Of a stretch of DNA of 64,000 nucleotides, positions 30,328 through 39,587 are shown in pieces. A model generated the notes under the pieces. It saw nothing but the letters and a program-made list of their open reading frames with translations, had not been told where the DNA came from and searched no databases. The translations under genes were made by a program, and so were the position numbers. The stretch is from Solibacillus sp. FSL K6-1523 (GTDB taxonomy: Bacteria > Bacillota > Bacilli > Bacillales_A > Planococcaceae): NCBI RefSeq assembly GCF_038005225.1, contig NZ_JBBOSU010000001.1:2220001-2284000 (forward strand), in the 5' to 3' direction. The number at the start of each line of letters is the position of its first letter. The first letter of the stretch is position 1.

Positions 30328-32075
30328 GGCTTTTTCACTCCAATCATTTCATGTAACCCTTTACCTGGTGCCACCATTGGATTGACGTTTTCTAATTGCT
30401 TCACACGACAATCAATCACAACTGGTTCATCAGATAAAATGGCTTCTGCAAAAATTGCCTCAGCTTCTGATAACTTCTCAATGCGATACCCTTTAACTCC
30501 ATACGCATCCGCTAACTTAACGAAATCAGGTTGAATTGGCATTAACGATTGAGAATAGCGTTCCTCGTAAAACGTTTCCTGCCATTGACGGACCATTCCT
30601 AAGCAACTGTTGTTTAAAATTACGACTTTTACTGGTAAGTTAAACTCTTTTAACAACGCAAGTTCTTGGTTTGTCATTTGGAAACCTGCATCCCCTACAA
30701 TTGAAATAACTTTTCGATCAGGACATGCAAACTGAGCGCCAATCGCTGCTGGGAAACCGAAGCCCATCGTTCCTAAACCACCTGAAGTAATCCAGCTATG
30801 ATCATTGTTTAAGCGGTAATATTGAGCTGCCCACATTTGATGCTGTCCAACATCGGTTGTAACAATGGCATCACCTTCTGTTAATTTGTGAATGATTTCA
30901 AGTGCTTGCTGCGGTAAAATTTCTTCGCCCGCTTCTTCGTACCATAAAGGATACGCTTTGCGACTTTCGTCTAAATAAGTCATCCATTCAGATGTATCCA
31001 TCATCGTAAAGTCTTTTTTCATTAATGCATGTAATGCTTCCTTCGCATCTCCCACAATTGGGATATCCGTTGGCACATTTTTGCCGATTTCCGCTGGGTC
31101 GATGTCGATATGGATAATCGTTGCATTTGGTGCAAACGTCGCCAAGTTGCCAGTTAAACGGTCATCAAAGCGTGCGCCAATGTTAATTAGCAGGTCACAT
31201 TTGGTAATTGCATCATTGGCTGTTGCATAACCATGCATCCCGGCCATGCCATAAAATTGCTCATGATCCCCATGAATGCTTCCTAAACCAAGTAAAGTAT
31301 TCACAACAGGTAAATTATACTTTTCAATAAATTCAGTTAATTGTTCGCGTGCATCGGCAAATAATACACCTGCACCTGCAAGTACTAGCGGTTTTTTCGC
31401 TAATGATAATGCTTGGATCGCCTTCTGAATTTGTAAGTAATTTGGCTTCGTCGTTGGCTGGTAACCTGGTAAATAAATTTCATCCGGTGTTGTAATTTGA
31501 TCTTCCTGGAAAATCGATTGAGATATGTTTTTCGGGAAGTCAATTAATACCGGACCTTTACGACCTGTATTCGCAATATGGAATGCCTCTTTTACGATTC
31601 GTGGAATATCCGCCGCATCTTGCACTTGATAATTGTGTTTTGTAATCGGTGTTGTAATACCGATTATATCTGCTTCTTGGAAAGCATCCGTCCCAATAAC
31701 GGATGTTGCCACTTGCCCTGTGAAAATGACTAATGGAATCGAATCAATCATTGCATCAGCAATTCCTGTTACAAGGTTTGTCGCGCCTGGTCCTGACGTC
31801 GCGATTACGACGCCTGGCTGATTTGTTATACGTGCATAACCTTCTGCTGCGTGAATCGCTCCTTGCTCATGTCTTGTTAAAATATGCCGAATTGGATTGC
31901 GATACAGTGCATCATAAATTTGTAATACAGCACCACCTGGATAACCAAAAATTATATCAACACCTTGATCATGGAGAGACTGAACTAAAATGTCTGCACC
32001 ATCTCTCGGTTTCTTTACTTGCTGAGCTTCCTCAGTACGTTCGATTTCTTGCTTCATTGAAACGTTTGCACTCAT
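30324..32075 (-). CDS. ilvB: Acetolactate synthase large (catalytic) subunit
   Basis: A 583-aa ThDP enzyme. The catalytic Glu is in [21 protein letters not shown]; the ThDP/Mg motif is [21 protein letters not shown] followed by VVILNN. It condenses pyruvate with pyruvate or 2-oxobutyrate. First structural gene after the T-box leader, with GGAGAATTC upstream of the ATG. Confidence 0.96.
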   Translation of the reverse strand: MSANVSMKQEIERTEEAQQVKKPRDGADILVQSLHDQGVDIIFGYPGGAVLQIYDALYRNPIRHILTRHEQGAIHAAEGYARITNQPGVVIATSGPGATNLVTGIADAMIDSIPLVIFTGQVATSVIGTDAFQEADIIGITTPITKHNYQVQDAADIPRIVKEAFHIANTGRKGPVLIDFPKNISQSIFQEDQITTPDEIYLPGYQPTTKPNYLQIQKAIQALSLAKKPLVLAGAGVLFADAREQLTEFIEKYNLPVVNTLLGLGSIHGDHEQFYGMAGMHGYATANDAITKCDLLINIGARFDDRLTGNLATFAPNATIIHIDIDPAEIGKNVPTDIPIVGDAKEALHALMKKDFTMMDTSEWMTYLDESRKAYPLWYEEAGEEILPQQALEIIHKLTEGDAIVTTDVGQHQMWAAQYYRLNNDHSWITSGGLGTMGFGFPAAIGAQFACPDRKVISIVGDAGFQMTNQELALLKEFNLPVKVVILNNSCLGMVRQWQETFYEERYSQSLMPIQPDFVKLADAYGVKGYRIEKLSEAEAIFAEAILSDEPVVIDCRVKQLENVNPMVAPGKGLHEMIGVKKP

Positions 32076-32097
32076 AATTGAATTCTCCTTTCTTTTT

Positions 32098-32470
32098 TAA
32101 AAAAATAAAAAAGCCTTTTATCCGCACGCAAAAGAAAACCTGTTGCGTAGGGATGAAAAAGACTTTTCATGGTACCACCCTCGTTTGTAGCGGCAATAAA
32201 CGGTCTTTTCACATTGCTCGTGAAAAGCTACTTATTGACCCTGCTACCTCGTGAATCGCCCCTCGTACTAGATTTTTCAATTTAGCTATTCCTAAATTAA
32301 ATTCTGGCGGACGATTCATTAATAACGAGCACTTCGAATGTGCCCGGAGCTATCTAATGGCAAAATGCGTTTAATAGCTCACTCCGAGGGGATGTCGGAT
32401 ACAGTTGTATCGCCGGCTTCCACCACTGCCGGCTCTCTGGTAAATACAATGCTCTGTAACCTTTAACCTC
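32098..32470 (-). promoter_or_regulatory. T-box leader of the ilv-leu operon (probable tRNA-Leu sensor)
   Basis: On the minus strand this leader carries the T-box sequence AGGGTGGTACC (32170-32180), whose TGG pairs with the tRNA NCCA end. It is followed by a terminator hairpin of about 20-bp arms and a U-rich tail (32098-32160). Upstream are stem-I features: GATGAGG, AGAGAGCCGGC and the 3' side ending CATCCCCTCGGAGTG. A CUC (Leu) triplet at 32386-32388 followed by a purine is the best specifier candidate and fits the operon. ATC (Ile) just before it is the alternative. Uncharged tRNA would favour antitermination. Confidence 0.9.
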
Positions 32471-32490
32471 ATCAACGTTTTAGTTTATTC

Positions 32491-32675
32491 AATTACGCCT
32501 TGGTGGAATTGCGTCCAGATTTTTTCGAGCTTGCTCGAAAAACTTCCCTTAAAAATCTGTGACATCCGCCGGGGGCAACTTGATTCAGCATAGTTTCAAA
32601 TCCAAATTGAATAGAATTGCATATTTAGCATTCATCCATCCCACTATATGAAAGGGAATTTTGCTGAATCAAGTT
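32491..32675 (+). repeat. Intergenic repeat family, copy A
   Basis: Between the T-box leader and the ilvD stop codon. Elements in order: a near-palindromic AATTACGCCTTGGTGGAATT, GCGTCCAGATTTTTTCGAGC, GCTCGAAAAACTTCCC, TTAAAAATCTGTGACATCCG, CCGGGGG, and TTGATTCAGCA with its inverse TGCTGAATCAAGTT at the far end, overlapping the ilvD stop. The same elements recur at 34450, 37703, 40492 (inverted) and 44381. Confidence 0.8.
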
Positions 32676-34344
32676 AGATTTTCATGACGCCGCCTTGAGA
32701 AGCATTCGTTACTAAAGCTGAGTAACGAGCTAACCAGCCGCGCTTAATTTTTGGTTCAAATACTGGTAATTTTGTACGACGTTCCGCTAACACTTCATCG
32801 GATACTTGTAAATTAATCGTACGGGCTGGTAAATCAATTTCGATTATATCGCCATTTTCAACTAAAGCGATTGGACCGCCTTCTGCTGCTTCTGGTGAAA
32901 TATGACCGATAGAAATTCCGCGTGATGCACCACTAAAGCGGCCATCTGTAATAAGCGCAACCTTTGTTCCTAAACCGCGCCCTTGAATTGCTGATGTTGG
33001 GGCAAGCATTTCCGGCATTCCTGGACCACCTTTTGGCCCTTCATATCGGATGACAACGACATGCCCCTCACGTACCTCACCTTTATCAATCGCTTCTTGT
33101 GCATCTTCTTGTGAGCCAAATACAATCGCCTCACCCGTAAATACTTTAATAGATGGATCCACGGCACCAACTTTAATAACCGAGCCTTCTGGTGCGATAT
33201 TACCGAATAATACGGACAAACCACCTACCGCACTATATGGATTATCTTTCGTGCGAATGACATTTTCGTTTGTAATATGGTAATCCTTCACAAGTTCACG
33301 CATCGTTAAGCCTGTAATTGTTGGGCGATCTGGATGAATGGCACCTGGAATTTTAGTTAATTCATTAATAATCGCTTGCACGCCGCCTGCTTTATTAATA
33401 TCATCCATCGAAATATCCGATGCTGGCATAATTTTCGCGATATATGGTACGCGCTCTGCTACTTTATTAATTTCTTCAATGTTATATTCAATTTCCGCCT
33501 CATTGGCAATAGCTAATGTATGTAGCACTGTATTTGTCGAGCCACCCATTGCCATGTCTAACGCGAAGGCATCATCAATTGCTTCTTTTGTAATGATGTC
33601 ACGAGGTTTTACGTCCTCTTTAATCATGCGAACCAAATGTTTGGCTGCATCTTTTATAAGCTGGTGACGCTCTTCACTTGTTGCAACGATTGTACCGTTA
33701 CCTGGAAGCGCTACACCGAGCATCTCCATTAAGCAGTTCATCGAGTTGGCTGTGAACATTCCTGAACAAGAACCGCATGTTGGACACGCATTGTTTTCAA
33801 TATCAAGTAACTCTTCAGCAGTCATTGTACCTGCTTTATGAGCACCGACCCCTTCAAATACGCTCGTCAGTGATAATTGCTTCCCACTTGCCGATGTACC
33901 TGCCTCCATTGGACCACCTGATACGAATACAGATGGAACGTTCGTGCGTACCGCTGCCATTAACATTCCTGGTGTGATTTTGTCACAGTTTGGAATGTAG
34001 AAAACACCGTCAAACCAGTGCGCATTAATAACTGTTTCAGCCGAGTCTGCAATAATTTCACGTGATGGTAAGGAATAACGCATCCCAATATGTCCCATCG
34101 CAATCCCATCGTCAACACCGATCGTATTAAACTCAAATGGAATACCGCCTGCTTCAATTATGGCTTCCTTCACGACGTCTGCGAATTCGCGTAAATGAAC
34201 GTGTCCTGGAATAATATCAATATAAGAGTTACAAACACCGATGAATGGCTTTTCTAAATCTCTCGCCTTCACTTTTCCTGTAGCATATAAAAGACTACGG
34301 TGTGGAGCTCGGTCAACCCCTAATTTAATCATATCGCTTCTCAT
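32674..34344 (-). CDS. ilvD: Dihydroxy-acid dehydratase
   Basis: A 556-aa enzyme, full length. Signatures seen: [40 protein letters not shown] with the Fe-S Cys residues, and [20 protein letters not shown]. It dehydrates dihydroxy acids in valine/isoleucine synthesis. It is upstream of, and separate from, the T-box operon, with its own leader (repeat copy B). GAGGGG lies 10 bases before the ATG. Confidence 0.96.
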   Translation of the reverse strand: MRSDMIKLGVDRAPHRSLLYATGKVKARDLEKPFIGVCNSYIDIIPGHVHLREFADVVKEAIIEAGGIPFEFNTIGVDDGIAMGHIGMRYSLPSREIIADSAETVINAHWFDGVFYIPNCDKITPGMLMAAVRTNVPSVFVSGGPMEAGTSASGKQLSLTSVFEGVGAHKAGTMTAEELLDIENNACPTCGSCSGMFTANSMNCLMEMLGVALPGNGTIVATSEERHQLIKDAAKHLVRMIKEDVKPRDIITKEAIDDAFALDMAMGGSTNTVLHTLAIANEAEIEYNIEEINKVAERVPYIAKIMPASDISMDDINKAGGVQAIINELTKIPGAIHPDRPTITGLTMRELVKDYHITNENVIRTKDNPYSAVGGLSVLFGNIAPEGSVIKVGAVDPSIKVFTGEAIVFGSQEDAQEAIDKGEVREGHVVVIRYEGPKGGPGMPEMLAPTSAIQGRGLGTKVALITDGRFSGASRGISIGHISPEAAEGGPIALVENGDIIEIDLPARTINLQVSDEVLAERRTKLPVFEPKIKRGWLARYSALVTNASQGGVMKI

Positions 34345-34449
34345 TTACTAAACGCCCCTCAACGTATTGCATTTACTTAAAGTTCATGTATATACGAATG
34401 TATTTATTAGATATTAAGATGATTATGACTTTCTATCTATCATCCTACT

Positions 34450-34510
34450 TGCGTCCAGATTTTTTGAGTTTGCTTGAAAAGCTCTTCTCGAAAATCTGTA
34501 ACATCCGTTA
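34450..34510 (+). repeat. Intergenic repeat family, copy B (degenerate core)
   Basis: GCGTCCAGATTTTTTGAG ... TTCTCGAAAATCTGTAACATCCG: the central hairpin part only, with both flanks worn. It lies in the 540-base ilvD upstream region (34345-34885), which otherwise holds only a terminator at its right end. Confidence 0.65.
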
Positions 34511-34825
34511 GTCCTTCGATCTCCCTTGAACTTCTAACGTGCACCTTTTCAATAATTCTTTCAAGCTATGAACTTGTAGCGGAATAATTGAAGTGGTGTA
34601 TTAAATTGTTGTTATCATAGTACGAATGAATAGTGGTCGTCAATACTATTTTTTGAATTATTTAAACAATTCGAAATTTTTACTCCACTTGAAATCGCTT
34701 TCATCGTGGAAACTGGACGGTTTTTGCTCGTAAAATACTTTATTACGGAAATTTGAATTTTTTGTTTTTTCTTAATAATCACGTTAATCTAAATGCAATA
34801 AAATGCGAACAACTGTAATATCCAA

Positions 34826-34873
34826 ACAAAAAAAGAGAAGGAAATACGATTTCTCGTAAATTCCTTCTCTTCA
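34826..34873 (-). terminator. Terminator of the lactone oxidase operon
   Basis: AAGAGAAGGAA...TTCCTTCTCTT arms with inner TACGA/TCGTA pairing, followed by seven U on the minus strand, 13 bases after the stop codon. Confidence 0.85.
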
Positions 34874-34885
34874 TATAGTAAAAGA

Positions 34886-36205
34886 CTATTTAAATATATT
34901 TCTAAAATATGATGTTAAAAAGATATCATGTGGATCATAAATTCTGCGCTGTTCATTGAATTTTACCGCATTTGGGTAATAACTTTCAATATTATCGCGA
35001 TGATATTTATTCATTTTCCCCCAATGTGGTCGCCCATTGTATTTTCTCATCATGTCATGCACCCAAGCAAAATAGCTCGATTCGTCCATTCCTTTATACA
35101 TATGGAACGCTAAGAATGCACTTTCCTCTTCTTGAGTTGGACTTAAATAGCCCGTTTCCCCGGCTGTAGTACGACATTCGATTGGAAAATGGACATCAAA
35201 TTGCTGACGCGCAAATACGGAGTTCACTTCTTCAATACACGCTTCAAACTGATCCACAGGAATCGCATATTCCGTTTCTACAAATTTTACGCTGCGCGGT
35301 GACGGATAAACTTCATAGCTAATATCCGTGCGCTGCTCTTGTCCAACCGCTATGGCACATAATTTACTAACCGGTATACTAAGAGAAGGCTTCCACTTAC
35401 AAATTTCCGATGCAACAAAAAATGCACCGTTCTCAATGATTTGTAGCTTCGTACGGTCCACCATCTTTTGCAATTTGGGTTGAGTAATCGGTTCCACTTG
35501 TTTCATTTTTTTCACTTGGATTTGATCGCTTCCTGGGAAGTAAAACCATTCCACATTACGGTTTTCACGGATCGTTTGCCTAAAATGATTTACCTCTGTT
35601 TGGAAATCACTTCTTTCCGATGTATATTCTAAACTATATAACGGCATAACATGGATCGAGACCGTTACGAGGATGCCTATTAAGCCAAGCGATACATGCA
35701 ATGCCTCTGACAATGCATCCGGTCCGCGCTCATGCTCGATATAATCCCCCTCACCTGTCACAATACCCCAACGTTTCACCATTGAGGAGAACGAACCAAG
35801 TGTAATTCCCGTTCCGTGCGTCCCCGTCGAAATGGCTCCAGCTAATGTTTGATATTGAATATCCCCCATATTAATAAGGGCTAATCCATGTTCCGCTAAA
35901 ATTGGTCCGACTTCATGTAAATAAGTCCCTGCATAAAACGTCGCTGTGTGCGCCGCTTTATCCACATGAATGAGTCCTCTTAAATTATGTAATGTTAAGG
36001 CGGATTGCTCCGGCATAGCAACTGGGCTAAATGAATGCGCAGCACCTGTCACGCGAATTGTTCTTTTTGAAAATGTGTGCTCCTGAACAATTGAACAAAC
36101 TTCTTCAATTGATTGTGGCGCATAAAATTGACTTGGATACGATAAATAATTTCCCGACCAATTTGTCCACTTGGCTCCATTGCGCCATTTTTTTATAGAA
36201 AACAT
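34886..36205 (-). CDS. FAD-linked lactone oxidase (D-arabinono-1,4-lactone oxidase family)
   Basis: A 439-aa vanillyl-alcohol-oxidase-fold flavoprotein. The FAD-binding half shows VRVTGAAHSFSPVAMPEQ and GDIQYQTLAGAISTGTHGTG. The C-terminal ALO domain ends with RPHWGKMNKYH and the terminal YDPHDIFLTSYF, as in L-gulonolactone and D-arabinonolactone oxidases. It is cotranscribed with and overlaps the PLP enzyme gene by 13 bases, a pairing I recall from other Bacillales. True substrate unknown. Confidence 0.85.
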   Translation of the reverse strand: MFSIKKWRNGAKWTNWSGNYLSYPSQFYAPQSIEEVCSIVQEHTFSKRTIRVTGAAHSFSPVAMPEQSALTLHNLRGLIHVDKAAHTATFYAGTYLHEVGPILAEHGLALINMGDIQYQTLAGAISTGTHGTGITLGSFSSMVKRWGIVTGEGDYIEHERGPDALSEALHVSLGLIGILVTVSIHVMPLYSLEYTSERSDFQTEVNHFRQTIRENRNVEWFYFPGSDQIQVKKMKQVEPITQPKLQKMVDRTKLQIIENGAFFVASEICKWKPSLSIPVSKLCAIAVGQEQRTDISYEVYPSPRSVKFVETEYAIPVDQFEACIEEVNSVFARQQFDVHFPIECRTTAGETGYLSPTQEEESAFLAFHMYKGMDESSYFAWVHDMMRKYNGRPHWGKMNKYHRDNIESYYPNAVKFNEQRRIYDPHDIFLTSYFRNIFK

Positions 36206-37368
36206 TGTCCATCCCCCCGATAGGTTTGAATCTGGCCAAAGTACTTGCCATCTTTTACTGCATGTAATACTTGAAATCGCTCACATAATTCCCCAGCTTT
36301 TGAATGGCGCAAATAGAGCGTATCACCAATGCTGATCGTGCCTTTTTTGACGACAACTGGTGTTTGGACTTCTCCGGCACCCTCTAAAGGTAAAAATTCA
36401 AAACGATCCGCTTCCATAAAAGTGGGCAATCGGTCTTTTCCTACCGCACCTGATGCAATATAACCACCACCATGGCAAACGACAATATTTGGTGCAAACT
36501 GGCGTGTCACACGAAGCGCAAAACCAACTGCTGGTGCTAAAGCTAGGCTATCATAACGATCAAATAACGCTGGTGCAAAAAATGCGGAACCTACTGTAAT
36601 TTCCGTCACATCTTGCTGCTGTGCTGTATATTGCATACTCCCTGAACCACCCGCATTGACAAATTTTACATCATATAAGCTTTTCACATGTGCCACAGCG
36701 AATTGACGAAATGCCGTTACTTTCTTTTTTGATTGCTTTTTCAATGTTCGGATAAGCGTTGTTTGTAAACCTAATAGTTGCGAAGATTGATCCGCTACCC
36801 CAGCTATTTGTGCATCATAACCCATCACACCAGTAACTGTTAGCGATTTAAATGCTTGTAATTGATCGGTCAGTTCTTTTAATGCTTCGAAATTGGCAAT
36901 CGGTGAACGTTTCGATCCAAAGTACAACACTTGGAAATCCGTTGATACATTGACATCAATGCAAATTTCAAAAACGATTCCTTCTGCTTGTGCAATGTTA
37001 TTTAATAAAGCAGCTTGCTCCATCGCATCAACCATAAACGTAATCGATTTACCGCTTTTCACCCATTCGGCAAGACGTGTAATCGACTGTTTTTCATATA
37101 CTGGGTAGCCGATTAGAATTTCATCCAAGTCTTGTTCAAGTAAAAATAACGTTTCACTTGCTGTAAATGTCATAAAGCCTGCGAAATGATGAATTCGCTT
37201 TGAAATATAATTCAACATAGGCGCTGAACGGATTGATTTTGTCGCGATACGAATTTTCTTTTGTTCACATGCTTCATTCACAAATGCGATATTTTGCTCT
37301 AGCGCATCGAGATCAAGCCATGCAAAAGGTCGTTCTATTTCTGAAAAGGCTTGTTCATATTTGTCCAA
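36193..37368 (-). CDS. PLP enzyme of the alanine racemase/D-threonine aldolase fold
   Basis: A 391-aa fold-type III PLP protein. The N-terminal barrel begins RPFAWLDLDALEQNIAFV and has IRIATKSIRS, where Lys is the PLP-lysine position. VTGVMGYDAQ is typical of the amino-acid deaminase/aldolase group. The C-terminal domain holds VVCHGGGY, as in metal-dependent D-threonine aldolases and D-serine dehydratases. It overlaps the lactone oxidase gene, so a shared pathway for a D-hydroxy amino acid or sugar-derived compound is possible. Confidence 0.8.
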   Translation of the reverse strand: MDKYEQAFSEIERPFAWLDLDALEQNIAFVNEACEQKKIRIATKSIRSAPMLNYISKRIHHFAGFMTFTASETLFLLEQDLDEILIGYPVYEKQSITRLAEWVKSGKSITFMVDAMEQAALLNNIAQAEGIVFEICIDVNVSTDFQVLYFGSKRSPIANFEALKELTDQLQAFKSLTVTGVMGYDAQIAGVADQSSQLLGLQTTLIRTLKKQSKKKVTAFRQFAVAHVKSLYDVKFVNAGGSGSMQYTAQQQDVTEITVGSAFFAPALFDRYDSLALAPAVGFALRVTRQFAPNIVVCHGGGYIASGAVGKDRLPTFMEADRFEFLPLEGAGEVQTPVVVKKGTISIGDTLYLRHSKAGELCERFQVLHAVKDGKYFGQIQTYRGDGQCFL

Positions 37369-37524
37369 CTTTATTCTCCTTCATACTTTAAAAATTAATT
37401 CTTACGAAAAAATGAGTAATAAATGTAGCTATTGACCGGAAATCAAATTAAAAAAGAAGTAAAGTTACATTACAAACATATCCAATGAATGTAAAAAAGT
37501 AAACGTAATTTTTGTTCTTATACC

Positions 37525-37563
37525 AAAAAAAAGCTATCTTGAAATCAATCAAAATAGCTTTTC
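37525..37563 (-). terminator. Terminator of the 35-aa peptide gene
   Basis: AAAGCTAT...ATAGCTTT stem followed by a run of eight U on the minus strand, 10 bases after the small gene's stop codon. Confidence 0.8.
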
Positions 37564-37571
37564 TAATTTTT

Positions 37572-37679
37572 CTATTTTAATAACATTAATTCAAACGCAA
37601 AATTCAATATAAATAAACTATGGATTCCAACAAAAACAAGTCCTTGACGATTTAGTTTTTTCATTACAGCTAAGTCCAT
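37572..37679 (-). CDS. 35-aa hydrophobic peptide
   Basis: ATG at 37679 lies 8 bases after AAGAGG; the frame ends at TAG 37572 just before a good terminator. The product begins MDLAVMKKLNRQGLVFVGIH and continues with SLFILNFAFELMLLK: a short basic start followed by one membrane-length helix. An in-frame ATG two codons upstream is too near the ribosome binding site. No family recognised. It sits alone between the PLP enzyme and the isochorismatase genes, with a fragment of the intergenic repeat in front. Confidence 0.6.
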   Translation of the reverse strand: MDLAVMKKLNRQGLVFVGIHSLFILNFAFELMLLK

Positions 37680-37702
37680 GTTCATCACCTCTTCATTTGA
37701 AT

Positions 37703-37851
37703 TAAAATCTGTGATATCCACCAAGGGGCATTGGACCACCATGATGTTGGCCACTCAGGCGTTACCGCAGTACGCTGGGTTCTTAGCCTAAGTTCTCTAT
37801 TCAGCATGCACCTTCCACTTATTCAAGTAATGGTTTCTGCTGAATTAATTT
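37703..37851 (+). repeat. Intergenic repeat family, copy C (right half)
   Basis: Starts with AAAATCTGTGATATCCACC, includes the GGCCACTCAGGCGTTACCGC...TTCTTAGCCTAAGTT module also found twice in copy E, and ends with CTGCTGAATTAATTT. The left half (GCGTCCAG part) is missing. Confidence 0.7.
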
Positions 37852-37974
37852 AAACTATACAACATTCAAGGCGGAAAATCAAAACTTTTCGAACAATTTG
37901 TGAACGTTTTTTTCATACCGTATTTCCCATTTCATGTCATAATAGAAGCAATACATTTTTAGGGGGAATTTCCA

Positions 37975-38520
37975 ATGTCGAAAAAAGCTTTAATTGTAAT
38001 TGATTACACGTATGATTTTGTTGCTACAGATGGAAACTTAACGAGCGGTGCACCCGGACAAGCAATCGAAGGTACTATTACTTCGTTCATCGAACAGTTT
38101 ATGAAGCAGCAAGAATTGGTCGTGTTTGCCAATGATATTCATTATAAAGAAGATCCATTTCATCCCGAAACGAAGCTATTCCCACCTCATAATATTATTG
38201 GTACACCTGGGCGCGATTTATACGGAACAGTTAAGGATGCCTATGAAAAATATAAAGATCAAGTCATTTCTTTTGATAAAACACGTTATAGCGCATTTGC
38301 GGGAACGAATTTAAACATATTATTGATGGAACGCAAAATTTCCGAAGTAGTGCTCGTCGGCGTTTGTACCGATATTTGTGTATTACATACGGCCGTTGAT
38401 GCATATAATTTAGGATATACGATTACCGTTCCAAAAGATGGAGTGGCGAGCTTTAACGCGGTTGGGCATGATTGGGCACTTCAGCATTTCCAATCCACAC
38501 TTGGTGCAAAACTAATTTAA
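37975..38520 (+). CDS. Isochorismatase-family cysteine hydrolase
   Basis: A 181-aa hydrolase with the catalytic triad of the nicotinamidase/isochorismatase fold: Asp in IVIDYTYDFV (about 10), Lys in FDKTRYSAF (about 100) and Cys in VGVCTDICVLHTA (about 130). The cis-peptide motif precedes the Cys as usual. The metal-site Asp-His pattern is seen in FANDIHYKEDPF, which favours a nicotinamidase-like role, though this is not proven. AGGGGGAA precedes the ATG. Confidence 0.87.
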   Translation: MSKKALIVIDYTYDFVATDGNLTSGAPGQAIEGTITSFIEQFMKQQELVVFANDIHYKEDPFHPETKLFPPHNIIGTPGRDLYGTVKDAYEKYKDQVISFDKTRYSAFAGTNLNILLMERKISEVVLVGVCTDICVLHTAVDAYNLGYTITVPKDGVASFNAVGHDWALQHFQSTLGAKLI

Positions 38521-38539
38521 ATTTTTTTTTAAAACTTGT

Positions 38540-38565
38540 GTTTAACTTTTAAAATGTTAGGCAAT
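38540..38565 (+). promoter_or_regulatory. Sigma-B-like promoter of the GlsB/YeaQ gene
   Basis: GTTTAA, 14 bases, then GGCAAT, against the general-stress consensus GTTTAA-N12-14-GGGWAW (one mismatch), 52 bases before the start codon of a predicted stress membrane protein. Confidence 0.5.
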
Positions 38566-38616
38566 AATTAAGTAGATGCCGTTATCATTTTAATCTTTCA
38601 AAAGGAGTTGAACAAC

Positions 38617-38874
38617 ATGATCAGTTTCATTTGGTTTTTAATCATCGGTGGTTTGCTAGGTTGGTTAGCGGGCGTTATTTTAGGAAGAGATGTTCCAGGG
38701 GGAATTATAGGTAATATTATCGCTGGTATCGTCGGCTCTTGGATTGGTAGTATGGTTTTAGGTAACTGGGGTTGGAAAGTATCCGACTTCTATGTATTCC
38801 CTGCTCTAATCGGTGCCGTTGTTTTAATTTTTATTGTCAGCTTTGCTTTAAGATCAATGCGCAAAGCAATGTAA
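38617..38874 (+). CDS. GlsB/YeaQ/YmgE-type stress membrane protein
   Basis: An 85-aa protein with three glycine-rich membrane helices: WFLIIGGLLGWLAGVILG, IIGNIIAGIVGSWIGSMVLG and FPALIGAVVLIFIVSFAL. This is the transglycosylase-associated (Tag/GlsB) family linked to general stress. The start at 38617 is 9 bases after AAAGGAG; the in-frame TTG at 38608 lies against the ribosome binding site. Confidence 0.88.
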   Translation: MISFIWFLIIGGLLGWLAGVILGRDVPGGIIGNIIAGIVGSWIGSMVLGNWGWKVSDFYVFPALIGAVVLIFIVSFALRSMRKAM

Positions 38875-38892
38875 TTCGCTTAATAACAACTC

Positions 38893-38934
38893 AAAAAAGG
38901 CATTCAGAAGCAAGTTCATCTGAGTGCCTTTTGT
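38893..38934 (+). terminator. Terminator after GlsB-like gene
   Basis: AAAAAAGGCATTCAGA ... TCTGAGTGCCTTTTG: stem AGGCAtTCAGA/TCTGAgTGCCT (G-T pair inside) followed by T-rich sequence. Confidence 0.8.
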
Positions 38935-39034
38935 CATGAATAAAATAAAGGCGTTTATACGATATTTGATAAACAATACAAGTTTGAAAAATAATATTAC
39001 AGGGGAAAATCCCTTTAATAGCAATGTCAACGAA

Positions 39035-39502
39035 CCCCCACTGAGGTAAAGCAATTCAGTAGGGGCTTGAAAACGCCAGTTCAAGTCTTTCCGTCTGAGA
39101 GACGAGTGACGCTCTAAGTGACGATTTTCAAATCACTGTTTTTGGTCGGCACTTAATGTACCACTTGCACTACCCTAAGAAGAGCTGTACAAGCCCCGAC
39201 AAGTCGAGTACACAAGGATGGTTGACGTACCCACTAGACCGTGCCTAAGCAACGGTTTTACGTGTTTTTCACAAGTGCTTGGATATTTTACGTGACAAAG
39301 CTTTTTCTTGTCACAACCCCCCTCTATCCAGTTATCAAGGAACAACGTATCGTATTATTTTAACACAGAACAAACGTTTCAGCTAACGCCAACCGACATT
39401 CATCTCCCCCTGAATCGTTGGGCTTTGTCCGTAACACGAATCAGGTGGAGTCTTCTGTCGGAGAAATATAAAATTTACTTTAACCAAAAAAGAATCGAAA
39501 CC
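39035..39502 (-). mobile_element. Probable IS200/IS605 right-end relic with structured RNA (omega-RNA-like)
   Basis: Lies in a 740-base stretch without an intact gene. On the minus strand it starts with a short protein-like tail that stops at about 39374. Next comes about 270 bases rich in hairpins (AGTGATTTGAAAATCGTCACT; CTTGAACTGGCGTTTTCAAG) and a terminal hairpin CCCCTACTGA-ATTGCTTTACC-TCAGTGGGG (about 39031-39061). This order, tnpB tail, structured RNA, right-end hairpin, fits an IS605-type element that has lost its body. Family assignment is from pattern only; other structured RNA is possible. Confidence 0.35.
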
Positions 39503-39587
39503 AAAACGCCCCTGTAAAAACTAAGTATGCTTCTTCTCTAAAATGATGTACGATAGGAATGATGATCGATAGAAAGAGGTTCAACAA

